A stretch of DNA of 64,000 nt from Leifsonia sp. 1010 (GTDB lineage: Bacteria; Actinomycetota; Actinomycetes; Actinomycetales; Microbacteriaceae), in the NCBI RefSeq assembly GCF_031455295.1, contig NZ_JAVDSL010000002.1, positions 62,001 through 126,000 of the forward strand, read 5' to 3'. The notes below the pieces were generated by a model. It was not told the origin of the DNA. It saw only the letters and a program-made list of their open reading frames with translations, and did no database searches. The position numbers were made by a program, and so were the translations under genes. Below, piece by piece: positions 43,971 through 52,711 of the stretch (within the stretch, counting starts at the first letter, position 1; the number at the start of each line of letters is the position of its first letter).

Positions 43971-44062
43971 CGCCCGCCCCGGAGACCGGCGGAGGGCGAT
44001 AGACTGGTCCGCTGCCCGACACAGTGCCGGGCGTTGACCATCGCCGACGTGAGGAGCGAGCT

Positions 44063-44539
44063 GTGCCGAAGGAACGTGGCCAGAAGGTCGTGGCCACCAA
44101 TCGCCGGGCGCGCCACGACTACACGATCGAGGACACCTTCGAGGCGGGCCTCGTGCTCACCGGGACCGAGGTGAAGTCGCTGCGGATGGGACGGGCGTCC
44201 CTCGTCGACGGCTACGCGTTCGTCGACGGCGGCGAGGCCTGGCTCGACGCCGTGCACATCCCGGAGTACGCGGACGGCACGTGGAACAACCACGCCCCGC
44301 GGCGCAAGCGGAAGCTGCTGCTGCACAAGGCGCAGATCCTGAAGATCGAGAACAAGGTCAAGCAGGGCGGCTACACGATCGTGCCGCTCTCGATCTACTT
44401 CAACGACGGCCGGGCGAAGGTCGAGATCGCGGTGGCCAAGGGCAAGCGCGAGTACGACAAGCGCCAGGCCCTGCGCGAGCGTCAGGACCAGCGCGAGGCG
44501 CAGCGGGCGATGTCCACGCGTGGGCACATGGGCGAGTGA
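44063..44539 (+). CDS. smpB: tmRNA-binding protein SmpB
   Basis: A 158-residue SmpB. Key blocks are [32 protein letters not shown], and the C-terminal basic tail [16 protein letters not shown], which enters the mRNA path on the stalled ribosome. The GTG at 44063 is the start, with GAGGAGCGAG before it; the longer frame upstream lacks support. The partner tmRNA is encoded 2.4 kb downstream, so both components of trans-translation are in this window. Confidence 0.96.
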   Translation: MPKERGQKVVATNRRARHDYTIEDTFEAGLVLTGTEVKSLRMGRASLVDGYAFVDGGEAWLDAVHIPEYADGTWNNHAPRRKRKLLLHKAQILKIENKVKQGGYTIVPLSIYFNDGRAKVEIAVAKGKREYDKRQALRERQDQREAQRAMSTRGHMGE

Positions 44540-44568
44540 CCGCCCGGGCCGAGTGACAGACTGAGGGT

Positions 44569-45309
44569 ATGGACTCGACCGCTCAGCGCATCCCGATCGA
44601 AGGCACGTACAACTTCCGGGATGTCGGCGGCTACCCGGTCGATGGCGGAACGACCCGCCGAGGCAAGCTGTTCCGGGCCGACGCCCTCGGCCGTCTCAGC
44701 CCGGCCGGACGCGAGGCACTGCGCGAGCTGGGCATCCGCATCGTGATCGACCTGCGCGACGACTTCGAGGTCGCGGCGCTGCCCGACGCCCTGGACGGGC
44801 TCGACGTCGAGGTGCTGCACCTCCCGGTGTTCGAGGGGTCCGGTGCGTCCGCATCCACCGTGGGGGCGACCATCGTGCACCTGTACGACAAGATCGTCTT
44901 CCAGCACACCGATGTGATCGTGCGCGCGCTCCGCGAGATCGCGGACACCGGGGAGGAGCCCGTCGTCGTCCACTGCACGGCCGGCAAGGACCGCACCGGC
45001 ATCGTCGTCGCCCTCGCCCTCTTGGCGGTCGGCGTCGACCGGGAGACCGTCGTCTCCGATTACGCCGTCACCGAGGACAACCTCCGCGGGCCGTGGCTGG
45101 AGGGGATGCTGGAGCTCGTCCGCGGCTATGGCGTAGAGGTCACACCAGACCTGCGCATCATCCTGGGCGGAAGCCCGCGGGAGGCGCTGGAGACGACGAT
45201 CGACCGCATCGAGGAGCGCGCGGGAAGCGTGCGGCAGTACCTGCTCGACGCCGGGCTCGACGAGCTGGAGCTCGCCAAGCTGCGATCCGTGCTGGTGGAG
45301 CCCGCCTGA
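44569..45309 (+). CDS. Protein tyrosine/serine phosphatase (PtpB-like)
   Basis: A 246-residue phosphatase. The P-loop HCTAGKDRTG has nucleophile Cys136 and Arg142, and the N-terminal FRDVGGYPVDGG block matches the MptpB/PtpB and IphP group, which act on phosphotyrosine, phosphoserine or phosphoinositides. RVIDLRDDFE-like sequence (IRIVIDLRDDFE) supports it. The LysxAsp variant (GKD) in the loop is typical of the dual-specific type. No signal peptide is present. A possible -10 (CAGACT) lies six bases before the ATG. Confidence 0.92.
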   Translation: MDSTAQRIPIEGTYNFRDVGGYPVDGGTTRRGKLFRADALGRLSPAGREALRELGIRIVIDLRDDFEVAALPDALDGLDVEVLHLPVFEGSGASASTVGATIVHLYDKIVFQHTDVIVRALREIADTGEEPVVVHCTAGKDRTGIVVALALLAVGVDRETVVSDYAVTEDNLRGPWLEGMLELVRGYGVEVTPDLRIILGGSPREALETTIDRIEERAGSVRQYLLDAGLDELELAKLRSVLVEPA

Positions 45310-45417
45310 CCGACCGGATGCCCGCGCTCTGACGCTCTCAGGGTGCGTTGCGGATTCTCATCGGACCCATAACCGCCTCCCAGCGCCAACAACGCTCGCG
45401 GCTGCTTTCATGTGAGC

Positions 45418-46092
45418 ATGAGCAACACGCAGCCCACCGATCCCACCGAGCCGCTGCCGCCCTATCAGGGCCACACGCCTCCGCCCGGCCCTGCTGCGCC
45501 TGGTGTACCGGCCGCACCGGCCGCGGGCGTCGCGGCGCCGGTCGTGCCGGAGCCGTTCTACAAGCGGCACGGTCTGGCGTTCGCGATCTCCACCCTCGTG
45601 CTCTCGATCGTCGTGCTGCTCGGCCTCGTCACCGCCGGCTCCTTCGCGGTCGCCAATGTCGTGTCGCACCTCGGCGAGCGTGCGATCTCGCGGGTCGTGC
45701 CCGGACAGGGTCATGGGCAGCCGGGAGTTCCCGGGATGCCCGGGCGGCCCGGGGACGGCGGCGGGAACGGAAAAGGCGACGGCCAGCAGGGCGGAGGAGA
45801 GGACCAGAAGGGTCGGGTCCTGCTCCGCGGCACCATCGCATCCATCTCGGGGGACACCTGGACGATCGACCGGGACAGCGGCTCGTCGGTCGACGTGCGG
45901 GTGACCTCGTCGACCGTGTTCGGCACGCCGAAGCAGTCGGCGTCGAAGTCCGACTTCGCGACAGGGGACGAGGTGATCGTCATCGCCAAGCGCGCCGACG
46001 ACAGCGTGACCGCGACGCGTGTGCTCAAGCTGGATGCGTTCCCGACCCGTCCGCCGTCGACGCCGGGGACGCCGCAGACCCCCGGTTCCTGA
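45418..46092 (+). CDS. Secreted/anchored hypothetical protein with DUF5666-like beta domain
   Basis: A 224-residue protein. The Pro/Thr-rich N-terminus is followed by one transmembrane helix (about residues 58-85, AISTLVLSIVVLLGLV). A glycine-rich flexible linker (GQPGVPGMPGRPGDGGGNGKG) is next, then a C-terminal beta domain starting RGTIASISGDTWTIDRD. That domain resembles DUF5666-type small domains in which a metal or polymer is not yet known. ATG 45418 is chosen; GTG 45412 is two codons upstream in frame. Neither has a strong ribosome site. Confidence 0.72.
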   Translation: MSNTQPTDPTEPLPPYQGHTPPPGPAAPGVPAAPAAGVAAPVVPEPFYKRHGLAFAISTLVLSIVVLLGLVTAGSFAVANVVSHLGERAISRVVPGQGHGQPGVPGMPGRPGDGGGNGKGDGQQGGGEDQKGRVLLRGTIASISGDTWTIDRDSGSSVDVRVTSSTVFGTPKQSASKSDFATGDEVIVIAKRADDSVTATRVLKLDAFPTRPPSTPGTPQTPGS

Positions 46093-46113
46093 CGCTGCGG
46101 GCGCGACCGCGCC

Positions 46114-46782
46114 TCAGCTGGCGGAGAACCGGGCGTGCACCTGCACGGCGATCGTCAGCTCCTCGGGCTTGAGCGAGAGCGTGGCACCGCCGGAGTCGGC
46201 GGAGACCGCCCGCGCGAACAACGGCTGCGGCGGCTGACCGGGGGCGGAACCGTCGCCGAGCATGCCCGGGTCGCTGAGGGCGAGCGGCTTCACCGTCGTG
46301 AGTCCGAGGCTCGTCGCGTAGACGGTGGCCTTCGCGACCGCGTTCTCGACCGCTCGTCGCCGCGCCTCCTGCGTCAGGCTCTGCCGACGCGCTTCCGTCA
46401 GCGACCACGTCACGCCGTCCACAGCGACGCCGTCGAGCAGCGACACCACGCCGACCCAGTCGGACAGCGCGGCGAGGTCGCTGAACCGGGCGTCGATCCC
46501 CACCTCTGCGTGATGCACGACGTCCAGCCGGCGGCCGTCGTTGCTCCACGGGCGGTCGCCCCAGACGCGCAGCTGGTCGGAGGACCATTGAGTGACGGGT
46601 CCGCTCTGCGGGTTGTGGAGTTCGCGCAGTTCGCTGCTGAGCTGGAGCTGGCGCTGCGTCGTGAGGGCGAGCACGTCATCCCGCGACGGGCCCTCGTAGG
46701 AGACCCGAAGCCGCACCGCTCCGCGCTCGGCCGGGTGCCGCAGCTCGTACTCTCCCTGGACGGTGATGATCGTGTCGGCCAT
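46114..46782 (-). CDS. SIMPL domain (DUF541) protein
   Basis: A 222-residue protein of the SIMPL/DUF541 family. Features are a beta-rich start IITVQGEYELRHPAERGAVRLRV, WSLTEARRQSLTQEARRRAVENAVAKA typical of the family helix (read in parts), and a C-terminal LSLKPEELTIAVQVHARF. The start is ATG 46782 (GGGGA in front); the longer frame to 46854 is weakly supported. No signal peptide is visible. The function of the family is unclear, and it often links to stress or adhesion. Confidence 0.85.
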   Translation of the reverse strand: MADTIITVQGEYELRHPAERGAVRLRVSYEGPSRDDVLALTTQRQLQLSSELRELHNPQSGPVTQWSSDQLRVWGDRPWSNDGRRLDVVHHAEVGIDARFSDLAALSDWVGVVSLLDGVAVDGVTWSLTEARRQSLTQEARRRAVENAVAKATVYATSLGLTTVKPLALSDPGMLGDGSAPGQPPQPLFARAVSADSGGATLSLKPEELTIAVQVHARFSAS

Positions 46783-46910
46783 TCCCCGATGGTGGCATAA
46801 ACGGCCGCGCGACGATGTTGTACTATGAGTAGCTGCCCGCCCTGGCGGCGGCACCCGTAACTGGACAACTCAACAGCGCGTGACAGCGACCCGGCCACTC
46901 GGCCGCGCAT

Positions 46911-47305
46911 GGGGATGATCGGTTTCGACATTGTCTGCGTGACTGTGAGAAGCGGGTCGAGGATGCATGGTTATCTCGTTAACGATCCATGCGAAAAAAT
47001 AAGTGCCAATAACAAGAGCACTGTCTCGGCCAAGGCCGACTTCGCCCTCGCGGCGTAAGTTCACCTCCGCCATTTGAGAGACCGTCAGACCGGGAATCGT
47101 CCTCTACCCGGATCCTGGCGTCAGCTAGAGGACTTGCTTCTGCATTGAGCATCAGGGTGCAGAGGGACTTCCACTGATACTGGGCCCGTCGGAGCAGGTG
47201 CCAGCGACAAGCTCCGGGGCCGAGAAAGCGATTTCACTGGCTACGCCCGTAGAAGGCACATGACCACAGCAGTGGACGGGGGTTCGATTCCCCCCATCTC
47301 CACCA
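46911..47305 (+). ncRNA. ssrA: Transfer-messenger RNA (tmRNA)
   Basis: A 395-base RNA. The 5' end GGGGATGATCGGTTTCGACA and 3' end GGTTCGATTCCCCCCATCTCCACCA form the tRNA-like domain with encoded CCA. The tag open frame is 47005-47058, resume codon GCC, encoding ANNKSTVSAKADFALAA. The terminal ALAA directs ClpXP-type degradation. TACTAT at 46821-46826 is a possible -10, with the 5' leader removed by RNase P. A terminator follows. smpB lies 2.4 kb upstream. Confidence 0.97.
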
Positions 47306-47330
47306 TCAGGTCGCTGTCACGTGTTGTTGT

Positions 47331-47362
47331 CGAAAGTCCCCCGGAAATCCGGGGGACTTTCG
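47331..47362 (+). terminator. Intrinsic terminator of ssrA
   Basis: A perfect 14-bp hairpin has arms at 47331-47344 and 47349-47362 (CGAAAGTCCCCCGG / CCGGGGGACTTTCG), loop AAAT, followed by TGTTTCTG. Confidence 0.92.
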
Positions 47363-47454
47363 TGTTTCTGACGCGTCGCAAACACTGCCTGTCCGCGAGT
47401 GGACCCTCCCTGCGACACTGAGCCGGAAATGACCGGACCAGTGGGAGGTACACC

Positions 47455-47928
47455 ATGACCGATGACGTTGAATCCGTCGCCCCGATCGACTTCGTGATCA
47501 TCGAATTCCCGGCGGGGCAGCAGAACTTCTCGGGGGAGGTGATCGACGAACTGCTCGCTCTGGTCGACGCGGGCATCATCCGCCTGGTGGATGCGATCGT
47601 CCTCGTCAAGGACGAGGACGGCTCGGTCGAGGCCGTCGAGCTGTCGGAGCTGGAGGGCCTGTCGGCCCTCGCCACGCTCGCGGAGCAGCTGGCCGACTTC
47701 CTCGCGGAGGCCGACATCGCGACCCTGTCCGAGGCGATGGAGCCGGGCAGCGTCGCCGGTGCGATTGTCTACGAGAACCTGTGGGCGGCACCCTTCGCGG
47801 CCGCCGCACGCCGGGCCGGAGGCAGGCTCATCGCCGATGGCCGCATCCACAGCCAGGACATCGCCGACGCCCTCGAGGCGGAGGCCGAACTCGAAGCAGC
47901 AGAAGCGCACGAAGAGCAGGGAGCCTGA
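47455..47928 (+). CDS. DUF6325 family protein
   Basis: A 157-residue protein of the DUF6325 type. It starts IDFVIIEFPAGQQNFSGEVIDELLALVDAG, then has an acidic helical centre (KDEDGSVEAVELSELEGL) and a C-terminal amphipathic helix EAEAELEAAEAHEEQG. The paired motif ENLWAAPFAAAARRAGGRLIADGRI is typical of the family. The ribosome site GGGAGG precedes the ATG. It is followed one base later by a 51-residue protein and then an arylsulfatase, a likely operon. Biochemical function unknown. Confidence 0.85.
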   Translation: MTDDVESVAPIDFVIIEFPAGQQNFSGEVIDELLALVDAGIIRLVDAIVLVKDEDGSVEAVELSELEGLSALATLAEQLADFLAEADIATLSEAMEPGSVAGAIVYENLWAAPFAAAARRAGGRLIADGRIHSQDIADALEAEAELEAAEAHEEQGA

Positions 47929-47929
47929 G

Positions 47930-48085
47930 ATGTTGAGAGCAGCACGAGTCGGACGGGTCGGCGTGGTCCGCGCGCCCGTCGCCAAGGCGGCCGTGGTCAC
48001 CCGCGCCGTCACACCGGGCCCCGCGCCCGTGGCCAAGGCGGCCGTCGTCGGCGCCGCCGTGACCCCGCGCCGCCGGCGCATCTGA
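47930..48085 (+). CDS. Basic repeat microprotein of the arylsulfatase operon
   Basis: A 51-residue protein starting at ATG 47930, one base after the DUF6325 stop, with an in-frame TGA at 48083-48085. It is made of Val/Ala/Arg/Pro-rich repeats (APVAKAAVV appears twice) and ends PRRRRI. Size and position suggest it is genuine, and it resembles small proteins I recall beside DUF6325 genes. A membrane- or nucleic-acid-binding role is possible. No known domain. Confidence 0.65.
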   Translation: MLRAARVGRVGVVRAPVAKAAVVTRAVTPGPAPVAKAAVVGAAVTPRRRRI

Positions 48086-48094
48086 GGGGGCGAC

Positions 48095-50461
48095 ATGGCC
48101 ATCGACCGCGCAGCCCGCAGCGTCCTGCCGATCCCGGACCGACCGTCGCCTGGACTCACCACGTATGACGCGAAGGACCCGGACACGTCGTATCCGCCGA
48201 TCACCCCGCTGCGGCCACCGGAGGGTGCGCCGAACGTCCTGGTGATCCTCATCGACGACGTCGGATTCGGCGCATCCAGCGCCTTCGGTGGCCCCTGCGC
48301 CACCCCGAACGCGGAGCGGCTCGCCGCGAACGGGCTGACCTACAACCGCTTCCACACGACGGCGCTGTGCGCCCCGACCCGCGCGGCGCTGCTCTCCGGG
48401 CGCAACCACCACTCGGTGGGCATGGGCAGCATCACCGAGACGGCGACTTCGGCCCCCGGCAACAGCTCGCTGCGGCCGAACACCAAGGCGCCCCTCGCGA
48501 TGACCCTCAAGCTGAACGGGTACTCGACGGCGCAGTTCGGCAAGTGCCACGAGGTCCCGGTCTGGCAGTCGTCGCCGATGGGGCCGTTCGACGCCTGGCC
48601 GTCCGCGGGTGGAGGCTTCGAGACCTTCTACGGGTTCATCGGGGGAGAGGACAACCAGTGGGATCCGGCCCTCTACGACGGGACGACCCCCGTCGAGCCG
48701 CCGGCGACCCCGGAGGAGGGGTACCACCTGACGGAGGACCTCGCCGACCACGCCTCCACCTGGATCCGGACGCAGAAGGCGCTCATGCCGGACAAGCCGT
48801 TCTTCGTATACTTCGCGCCCGGGGCGACACATGCGCCGCACCACGTGCCCAAGGAATGGGCCGACAAGTACGCCGGGAAGTTCGCCGGCGGGTGGGATGC
48901 GCTCCGCGAGCAGACCTTCGCGCGCCAGAAGGAGCTCGGGGTGATCCCGGCGGACGCCGAGCTGACCCCGCGGAACCCCGAGATCCCGGCCTGGGACGAC
49001 ATGCCCGACGAGCTGAAGCCGGTGCTGGAGCGCGAGATGGAGGTCTACGCCGGATTCCTCGAGCACACCGACCACCATGTCGGACGGGTGCTCGACACGA
49101 TCGACGACCTCGGCATCCTCGACAACACGCTGATCTACTACATCATCGGCGACAACGGGGCGTCGGCCGAGGGGACGCTGAACGGCGCCTTCAACGAGAT
49201 GGCCAACTTCAACGGCATGGCCGCGCTCGAGACGCCGGAGTTCCTGCTCTCGAAGCTGGACGAGCTCGGCAGCCCGAGCTCGTACAACCACTATGCGGTG
49301 GGCTGGGCCTGGGCGATGGACACGCCCTTCCAGTGGACCAAGCAGGTCGCCTCCCACTGGGGCGGCACCCGCAACGGCACCATCGTGCACTGGCCGGACC
49401 GCATCACCGACAAGGGCGGTCTGCGGTCGCAGTTCACCCACTGCATCGACATCGCGCCGACGGTGCTGGAGGCCGCAGGGCTTCCGGAGCCCACGTTCGT
49501 GAACGGAGTCCAGCAGTCGCCGATCGAAGGCACCAGCATGGTCTACACGTTCGACGGCGCGGACGAGCCGGAGCGGCACGATCTCCAGTACTTCGAGATG
49601 TTCGGCAACCGCGGAATCTACTTCAAGGGGTGGAGCGCCGTCACGAAGCACCGCACCCCGTGGAACCTGGTGGGCGGCACCGTCCCGGCGTTCGACGACG
49701 ACGTGTGGGAGCTGTACGACGGGAACGTCGACTACAGCCAGGCGCGCGACCTCTCGGCCGAGCAACCGGACCGCCTCCACGCGCTGCAGAGACTGTGGCT
49801 GATCGAGGCGGTGAAGTACAACGTGGTCCCGCTCGACGATCGAACCGCCGAACGGCTCAGCCCGCAGATGGCCGGGCGGCCGGTGCTCGTCCAGGGCAAC
49901 AGCCAGCTCCTGTATCCGGGCATGGGCCGGCTCTCGGAGAACAGCGTCATCAGCCTGAAGAACCGCTCCTTCTCGGTCACCGCCGAGCTGGAGATCCCGG
50001 ACGGCGGAGCGTCGGGCGTCGTGGTCGCGCAGGGCGGCCGGTTCGGTGGATGGGCCCTCTACCTGGTCGACGGCGTCGCGCGCTTCACGTACAACGTCCT
50101 GGGCATCCAGCTGTTCACGACCGAAGCCGGGGAACCGGTGCCGGCGGGCACGCGGCAGGTGCGCGCCGAGTTCGCCTACGACGGCGGCGGCCTGGCGAAG
50201 GGCGGCGACGTCACGCTCTACTACGACGGCCGGGAGGTCGGCTCCGGGCGGATCGGGGTCACCCAGCCCATGATCTTCTCCGCCGACGAAACGACCGATG
50301 TGGGCTACGAGTCGGGGACTCCCGTTTCGCCCGACTACACGACCGCCACGAGCCGGTTCACCGGGCGCATCCGCTGGGTGCAGCTCGATGCCGGGCTGGA
50401 CGACAACGACCACTTCATCGACGACGACGAGCGACTGCGGGTGGCGATGGCTCGTCAGTGA
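48095..50461 (+). CDS. Arylsulfatase (type I sulfatase)
   Basis: A 788-residue sulfatase. The metal-binding start is VLVILIDDVGFGASSAFGG. The sulfatase signature Cys92-x-Pro-x-Arg (LCAPTRAALLSG) marks the cysteine that must become formylglycine; the helper enzyme is not encoded here. The C-terminal domain after residue 620 is beta-rich. There is no signal peptide, so a cytoplasmic or non-classical location is expected. The ATG at 48095 follows a gap of nine bases from the preceding microprotein. The gene converges on the CopC gene across a strong bidirectional terminator. The substrate (sulfate ester) is unknown. Confidence 0.92.
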   Translation: MAIDRAARSVLPIPDRPSPGLTTYDAKDPDTSYPPITPLRPPEGAPNVLVILIDDVGFGASSAFGGPCATPNAERLAANGLTYNRFHTTALCAPTRAALLSGRNHHSVGMGSITETATSAPGNSSLRPNTKAPLAMTLKLNGYSTAQFGKCHEVPVWQSSPMGPFDAWPSAGGGFETFYGFIGGEDNQWDPALYDGTTPVEPPATPEEGYHLTEDLADHASTWIRTQKALMPDKPFFVYFAPGATHAPHHVPKEWADKYAGKFAGGWDALREQTFARQKELGVIPADAELTPRNPEIPAWDDMPDELKPVLEREMEVYAGFLEHTDHHVGRVLDTIDDLGILDNTLIYYIIGDNGASAEGTLNGAFNEMANFNGMAALETPEFLLSKLDELGSPSSYNHYAVGWAWAMDTPFQWTKQVASHWGGTRNGTIVHWPDRITDKGGLRSQFTHCIDIAPTVLEAAGLPEPTFVNGVQQSPIEGTSMVYTFDGADEPERHDLQYFEMFGNRGIYFKGWSAVTKHRTPWNLVGGTVPAFDDDVWELYDGNVDYSQARDLSAEQPDRLHALQRLWLIEAVKYNVVPLDDRTAERLSPQMAGRPVLVQGNSQLLYPGMGRLSENSVISLKNRSFSVTAELEIPDGGASGVVVAQGGRFGGWALYLVDGVARFTYNVLGIQLFTTEAGEPVPAGTRQVRAEFAYDGGGLAKGGDVTLYYDGREVGSGRIGVTQPMIFSADETTDVGYESGTPVSPDYTTATSRFTGRIRWVQLDAGLDDNDHFIDDDERLRVAMARQ

Positions 50462-50473
50462 CGGGGTGGTGGT

Positions 50474-50514
50474 TCCGCGCCGGCGGACGACGGTCGTTCG
50501 TCCGCCGGCGCGGA
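50474..50514. terminator. Bidirectional terminator between the arylsulfatase and CopC genes
   Basis: A perfect 17-bp inverted repeat has arms at 50474-50490 and 50498-50514 and a 7-base loop, between the convergent ends of the arylsulfatase (50461) and CopC (50519) genes. Confidence 0.85.
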
Positions 50515-50518
50515 GTGG

Positions 50519-51193
50519 TCAGGACTCTTCGTCCGCCTTCGGCTGAGCGGGGCGTCGGCGACCGGTGAGCACGACCACGAGCACGCCGAGCAGAGCGAGC
50601 ACCACGATCCCGACGCCGATGCCGATCACCAGCGCGATGCTTCCGGAGCCCGAACTCGCGGTCGCCTCGGCGGCCGGGGCCGGACTCGACGTCGCGGCGC
50701 CGGTGCTCTGTCCACCCGCTGTGGCCGCACCCGCCGCGCACGCCGGCGGGCCGTCGCTGCCGGGCGCTTCCGCGGTCCCTGCCGGAGGCTGGTAGGTGAA
50801 CGGGATGGTGCCGGACACGGTGTGCCCGTCCGCCGAGACGATCTGCCAGGTCACCGTGTACGCCCCCGGCGCACCGAGGGCCACCGGAGCCGTGACCGTG
50901 CGGTCGGCGATGGTCGGGCATCCGGTCTCGTAGTGACGGTTCGCGGCGTCGGTGACCTGCACCAGCGACGAGGAGCCGTCGCCGCTGAGATCGAGCACGC
51001 GGTCGTTGAACGTGAGGGATGCGCTCTCGAGCGGCGTCGACTGGGTGGAGCCGGCCGACGGCGTGCTCTGCACGAGGTAGTCGTGAGCGCTGGCGGCCGC
51101 GGCGGGGACGACCGCCAGCAGGCACGCCAGCGCGAAACCGGCAAGAGCGGACACGGCCGAGGGCCGCATCCGGGCGTGGGCTGTCCGGGTCAC
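50519..51193 (-). CDS. CopC-domain copper-resistance protein
   Basis: A 224-residue CopC-like protein with a signal peptide (about residues 1-36, ending ASA), and a mature N-terminus starting HDYLVQSTPSAG with the copper-ligand histidine. The beta-sandwich motifs are SLTFNDRVLDL and the later TVTWQIVSADGHTVSGTIPF, where His may be a second ligand. An Ala/Thr/Ser-rich linker and a C-terminal transmembrane helix anchor it (ALVIGIGVGIVVLALLGVL). It is the last gene of the minus-strand copper trio. Copper binding is a family inference. Confidence 0.92.
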   Translation of the reverse strand: MTRTAHARMRPSAVSALAGFALACLLAVVPAAAASAHDYLVQSTPSAGSTQSTPLESASLTFNDRVLDLSGDGSSSLVQVTDAANRHYETGCPTIADRTVTAPVALGAPGAYTVTWQIVSADGHTVSGTIPFTYQPPAGTAEAPGSDGPPACAAGAATAGGQSTGAATSSPAPAAEATASSGSGSIALVIGIGVGIVVLALLGVLVVVLTGRRRPAQPKADEES

Positions 51194-51197
51194 CCCG

Positions 51198-51932
51198 TCA
51201 GCCCCGCGGGCTCGTCGCCGCGCCGCGGCGCGTGAGGGCGAACACCGCCACGACCAGGGCGATCGCGCCCAGCGCGAGCCCGCCGATCCCGAGACCGATC
51301 GCGACGGCGTCGCTGGCCGCGGACGACGCCGTCGGCGCAGGCGCGGCCGGTGTACTCGTCATCAGCGGACCTGTGGCGCCGTCCTCCGCGGGCGGCGCGT
51401 CCGTGACGTAGAGGGTCGGGGCCGGGTGCTCCGGCTCTTTCCCGTCGGCGGGGGTCTTCTCATCCCAGTCCACGACCGTGCCGTCGGAGTAGGTCTGCTG
51501 GGTGGGCAGCAGGATGCTGCCGGTGTCGGGGACCGCCCCCGCCGAGATGACGAACTGCTGGAACTCGCCAGGTGCGACCTGCACGCCGGGGTCCGCCGTC
51601 CAGATCACCTTCACCGGCGCCTCCGTGATGGTGCCGTCATCCGTCTTCACCGGCTTCGCGAGCTTCTCGGTGACGACCTGGGTCGTCCAGCCGGTGAGCG
51701 GCTGGTAGGAGACGGAGGTGAACGGGGTCGCGGTGGGCAGATCCACCTCGAGTTTGACCGTGCCGGCGGTGGCGGACTCGGTCGGCACCTTGAAGGTGAG
51801 CGTGGCGTAGCTGCCGGGCTGAGCCTGGTCCGGGTTCACCCGGACGTGAGCGCTGGCGGCGAGCGGGAACGAGAGGGCGAGGGCGGCGGCGACCACGGTG
51901 GCGGCCGCGCCCGTGAGGAAACGCGTGTTCAT
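51198..51932 (-). CDS. YcnI family (DUF1775) copper-binding protein
   Basis: A 244-residue YcnI-type protein. The signal peptide ends SAA, and the mature part begins AHVRVNPDQAQPG, where the N-terminal His is a copper ligand in known YcnI proteins, together with a Trp later in the domain (WTTQVVTE or VIWTADPG). An acidic C-terminal region and one transmembrane helix follow (AIGLGIGGLALGAIALVV). It lies 4 bases upstream of the CopC gene and 102 bases downstream of the Met/His-rich membrane gene, so all three are likely co-transcribed. Confidence 0.92.
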   Translation of the reverse strand: MNTRFLTGAAATVVAAALALSFPLAASAHVRVNPDQAQPGSYATLTFKVPTESATAGTVKLEVDLPTATPFTSVSYQPLTGWTTQVVTEKLAKPVKTDDGTITEAPVKVIWTADPGVQVAPGEFQQFVISAGAVPDTGSILLPTQQTYSDGTVVDWDEKTPADGKEPEHPAPTLYVTDAPPAEDGATGPLMTSTPAAPAPTASSAASDAVAIGLGIGGLALGAIALVVAVFALTRRGAATSPRG

Positions 51933-52034
51933 GAGAAGGGTCCGATTCTCGACCGCGTGCTGCGGCCGGGTAGGCAGATGGGTGGGAGAACCGCGAGACG
52001 CGGCAGACCTCTGCCCGGCGGGGGAGCGGAGAGC

Positions 52035-52643
52035 TCAGGCCGGGCCCATCAGCGCCGGAGGACCCCGGTGCCGGAGACGCCCGAGCACGACCGTCCGATC
52101 GGGAAGGACCACCGGGACCGTCTCGACCCGCGCCTGCGCCACCGGCACGTCGACGACGGCGACCGCGGTCAGCAGTCGCCGCAGCGAGAAGGCGGTGAAC
52201 TCGGAGACGGCGACGAACACGCGCTCGCCGTAGCGGAGCGCCGCGAGGGTGAGAAGGGCGGCGGCGGCGTGGGCCAGCCACATCCACGATCCGCTGAGCG
52301 GCATGGCGGGCATCGGCATGGCGGGTGCACCGTCCATCACCATGGTCAGGTGCGATCCGGGATGGAGGTGGCCGGTCGCTCCCGCGAAATGCGCGGACGG
52401 GCTCAACGAGAACAGCGCGTGGAACAGGAACTGGCTGAGCGCGACCGACGAGGCCGACCGCCACAGCGACGACCGCTTGCCGGCGAGGACGATGCAGCCG
52501 AGCCCAGAGAACACGAGGCTGAGCGTCAACGCCACCGCGCTCGGCGGCAGCCCTCCGCCCGCGACGTGGAACAGCGCGGCGACGAAGGTCGCGAAGCCGG
52601 CGGCGATGAGGCCGCGAGCCACACGTGCGCTGCGCGTAGACAT
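52035..52643 (-). CDS. Membrane protein with Met/His-rich loop, copper-locus partner
   Basis: A 202-residue protein starting at ATG 52643, with GGAG five bases upstream. It has about four hydrophobic segments. A long loop carries HLHPGSHLTMVMDGAPAM and PMPAMPLSG, i.e. several His and Met residues arranged as in copper-binding regions. It ends with a basic, Pro-rich tail. It is the first gene before YcnI and CopC, so a role in copper handling is likely; this protein is not in any family I recognise. Confidence 0.78.
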   Translation of the reverse strand: MSTRSARVARGLIAAGFATFVAALFHVAGGGLPPSAVALTLSLVFSGLGCIVLAGKRSSLWRSASSVALSQFLFHALFSLSPSAHFAGATGHLHPGSHLTMVMDGAPAMPMPAMPLSGSWMWLAHAAAALLTLAALRYGERVFVAVSEFTAFSLRRLLTAVAVVDVPVAQARVETVPVVLPDRTVVLGRLRHRGPPALMGPA

Positions 52644-52711
52644 GTCACTCCGTCGAAGGTGGGGGCAGGTCGAGTCTAGCCGTAGGGGTCCGGCGCCGCC
52701 CGCGGTGGTGG

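Noticed and set aside
46911-47454. Possible integration site at the tmRNA 3' end
   Set aside because: No integrase gene and no repeated 3' end of ssrA were seen downstream. The following genes look like ordinary chromosomal genes.
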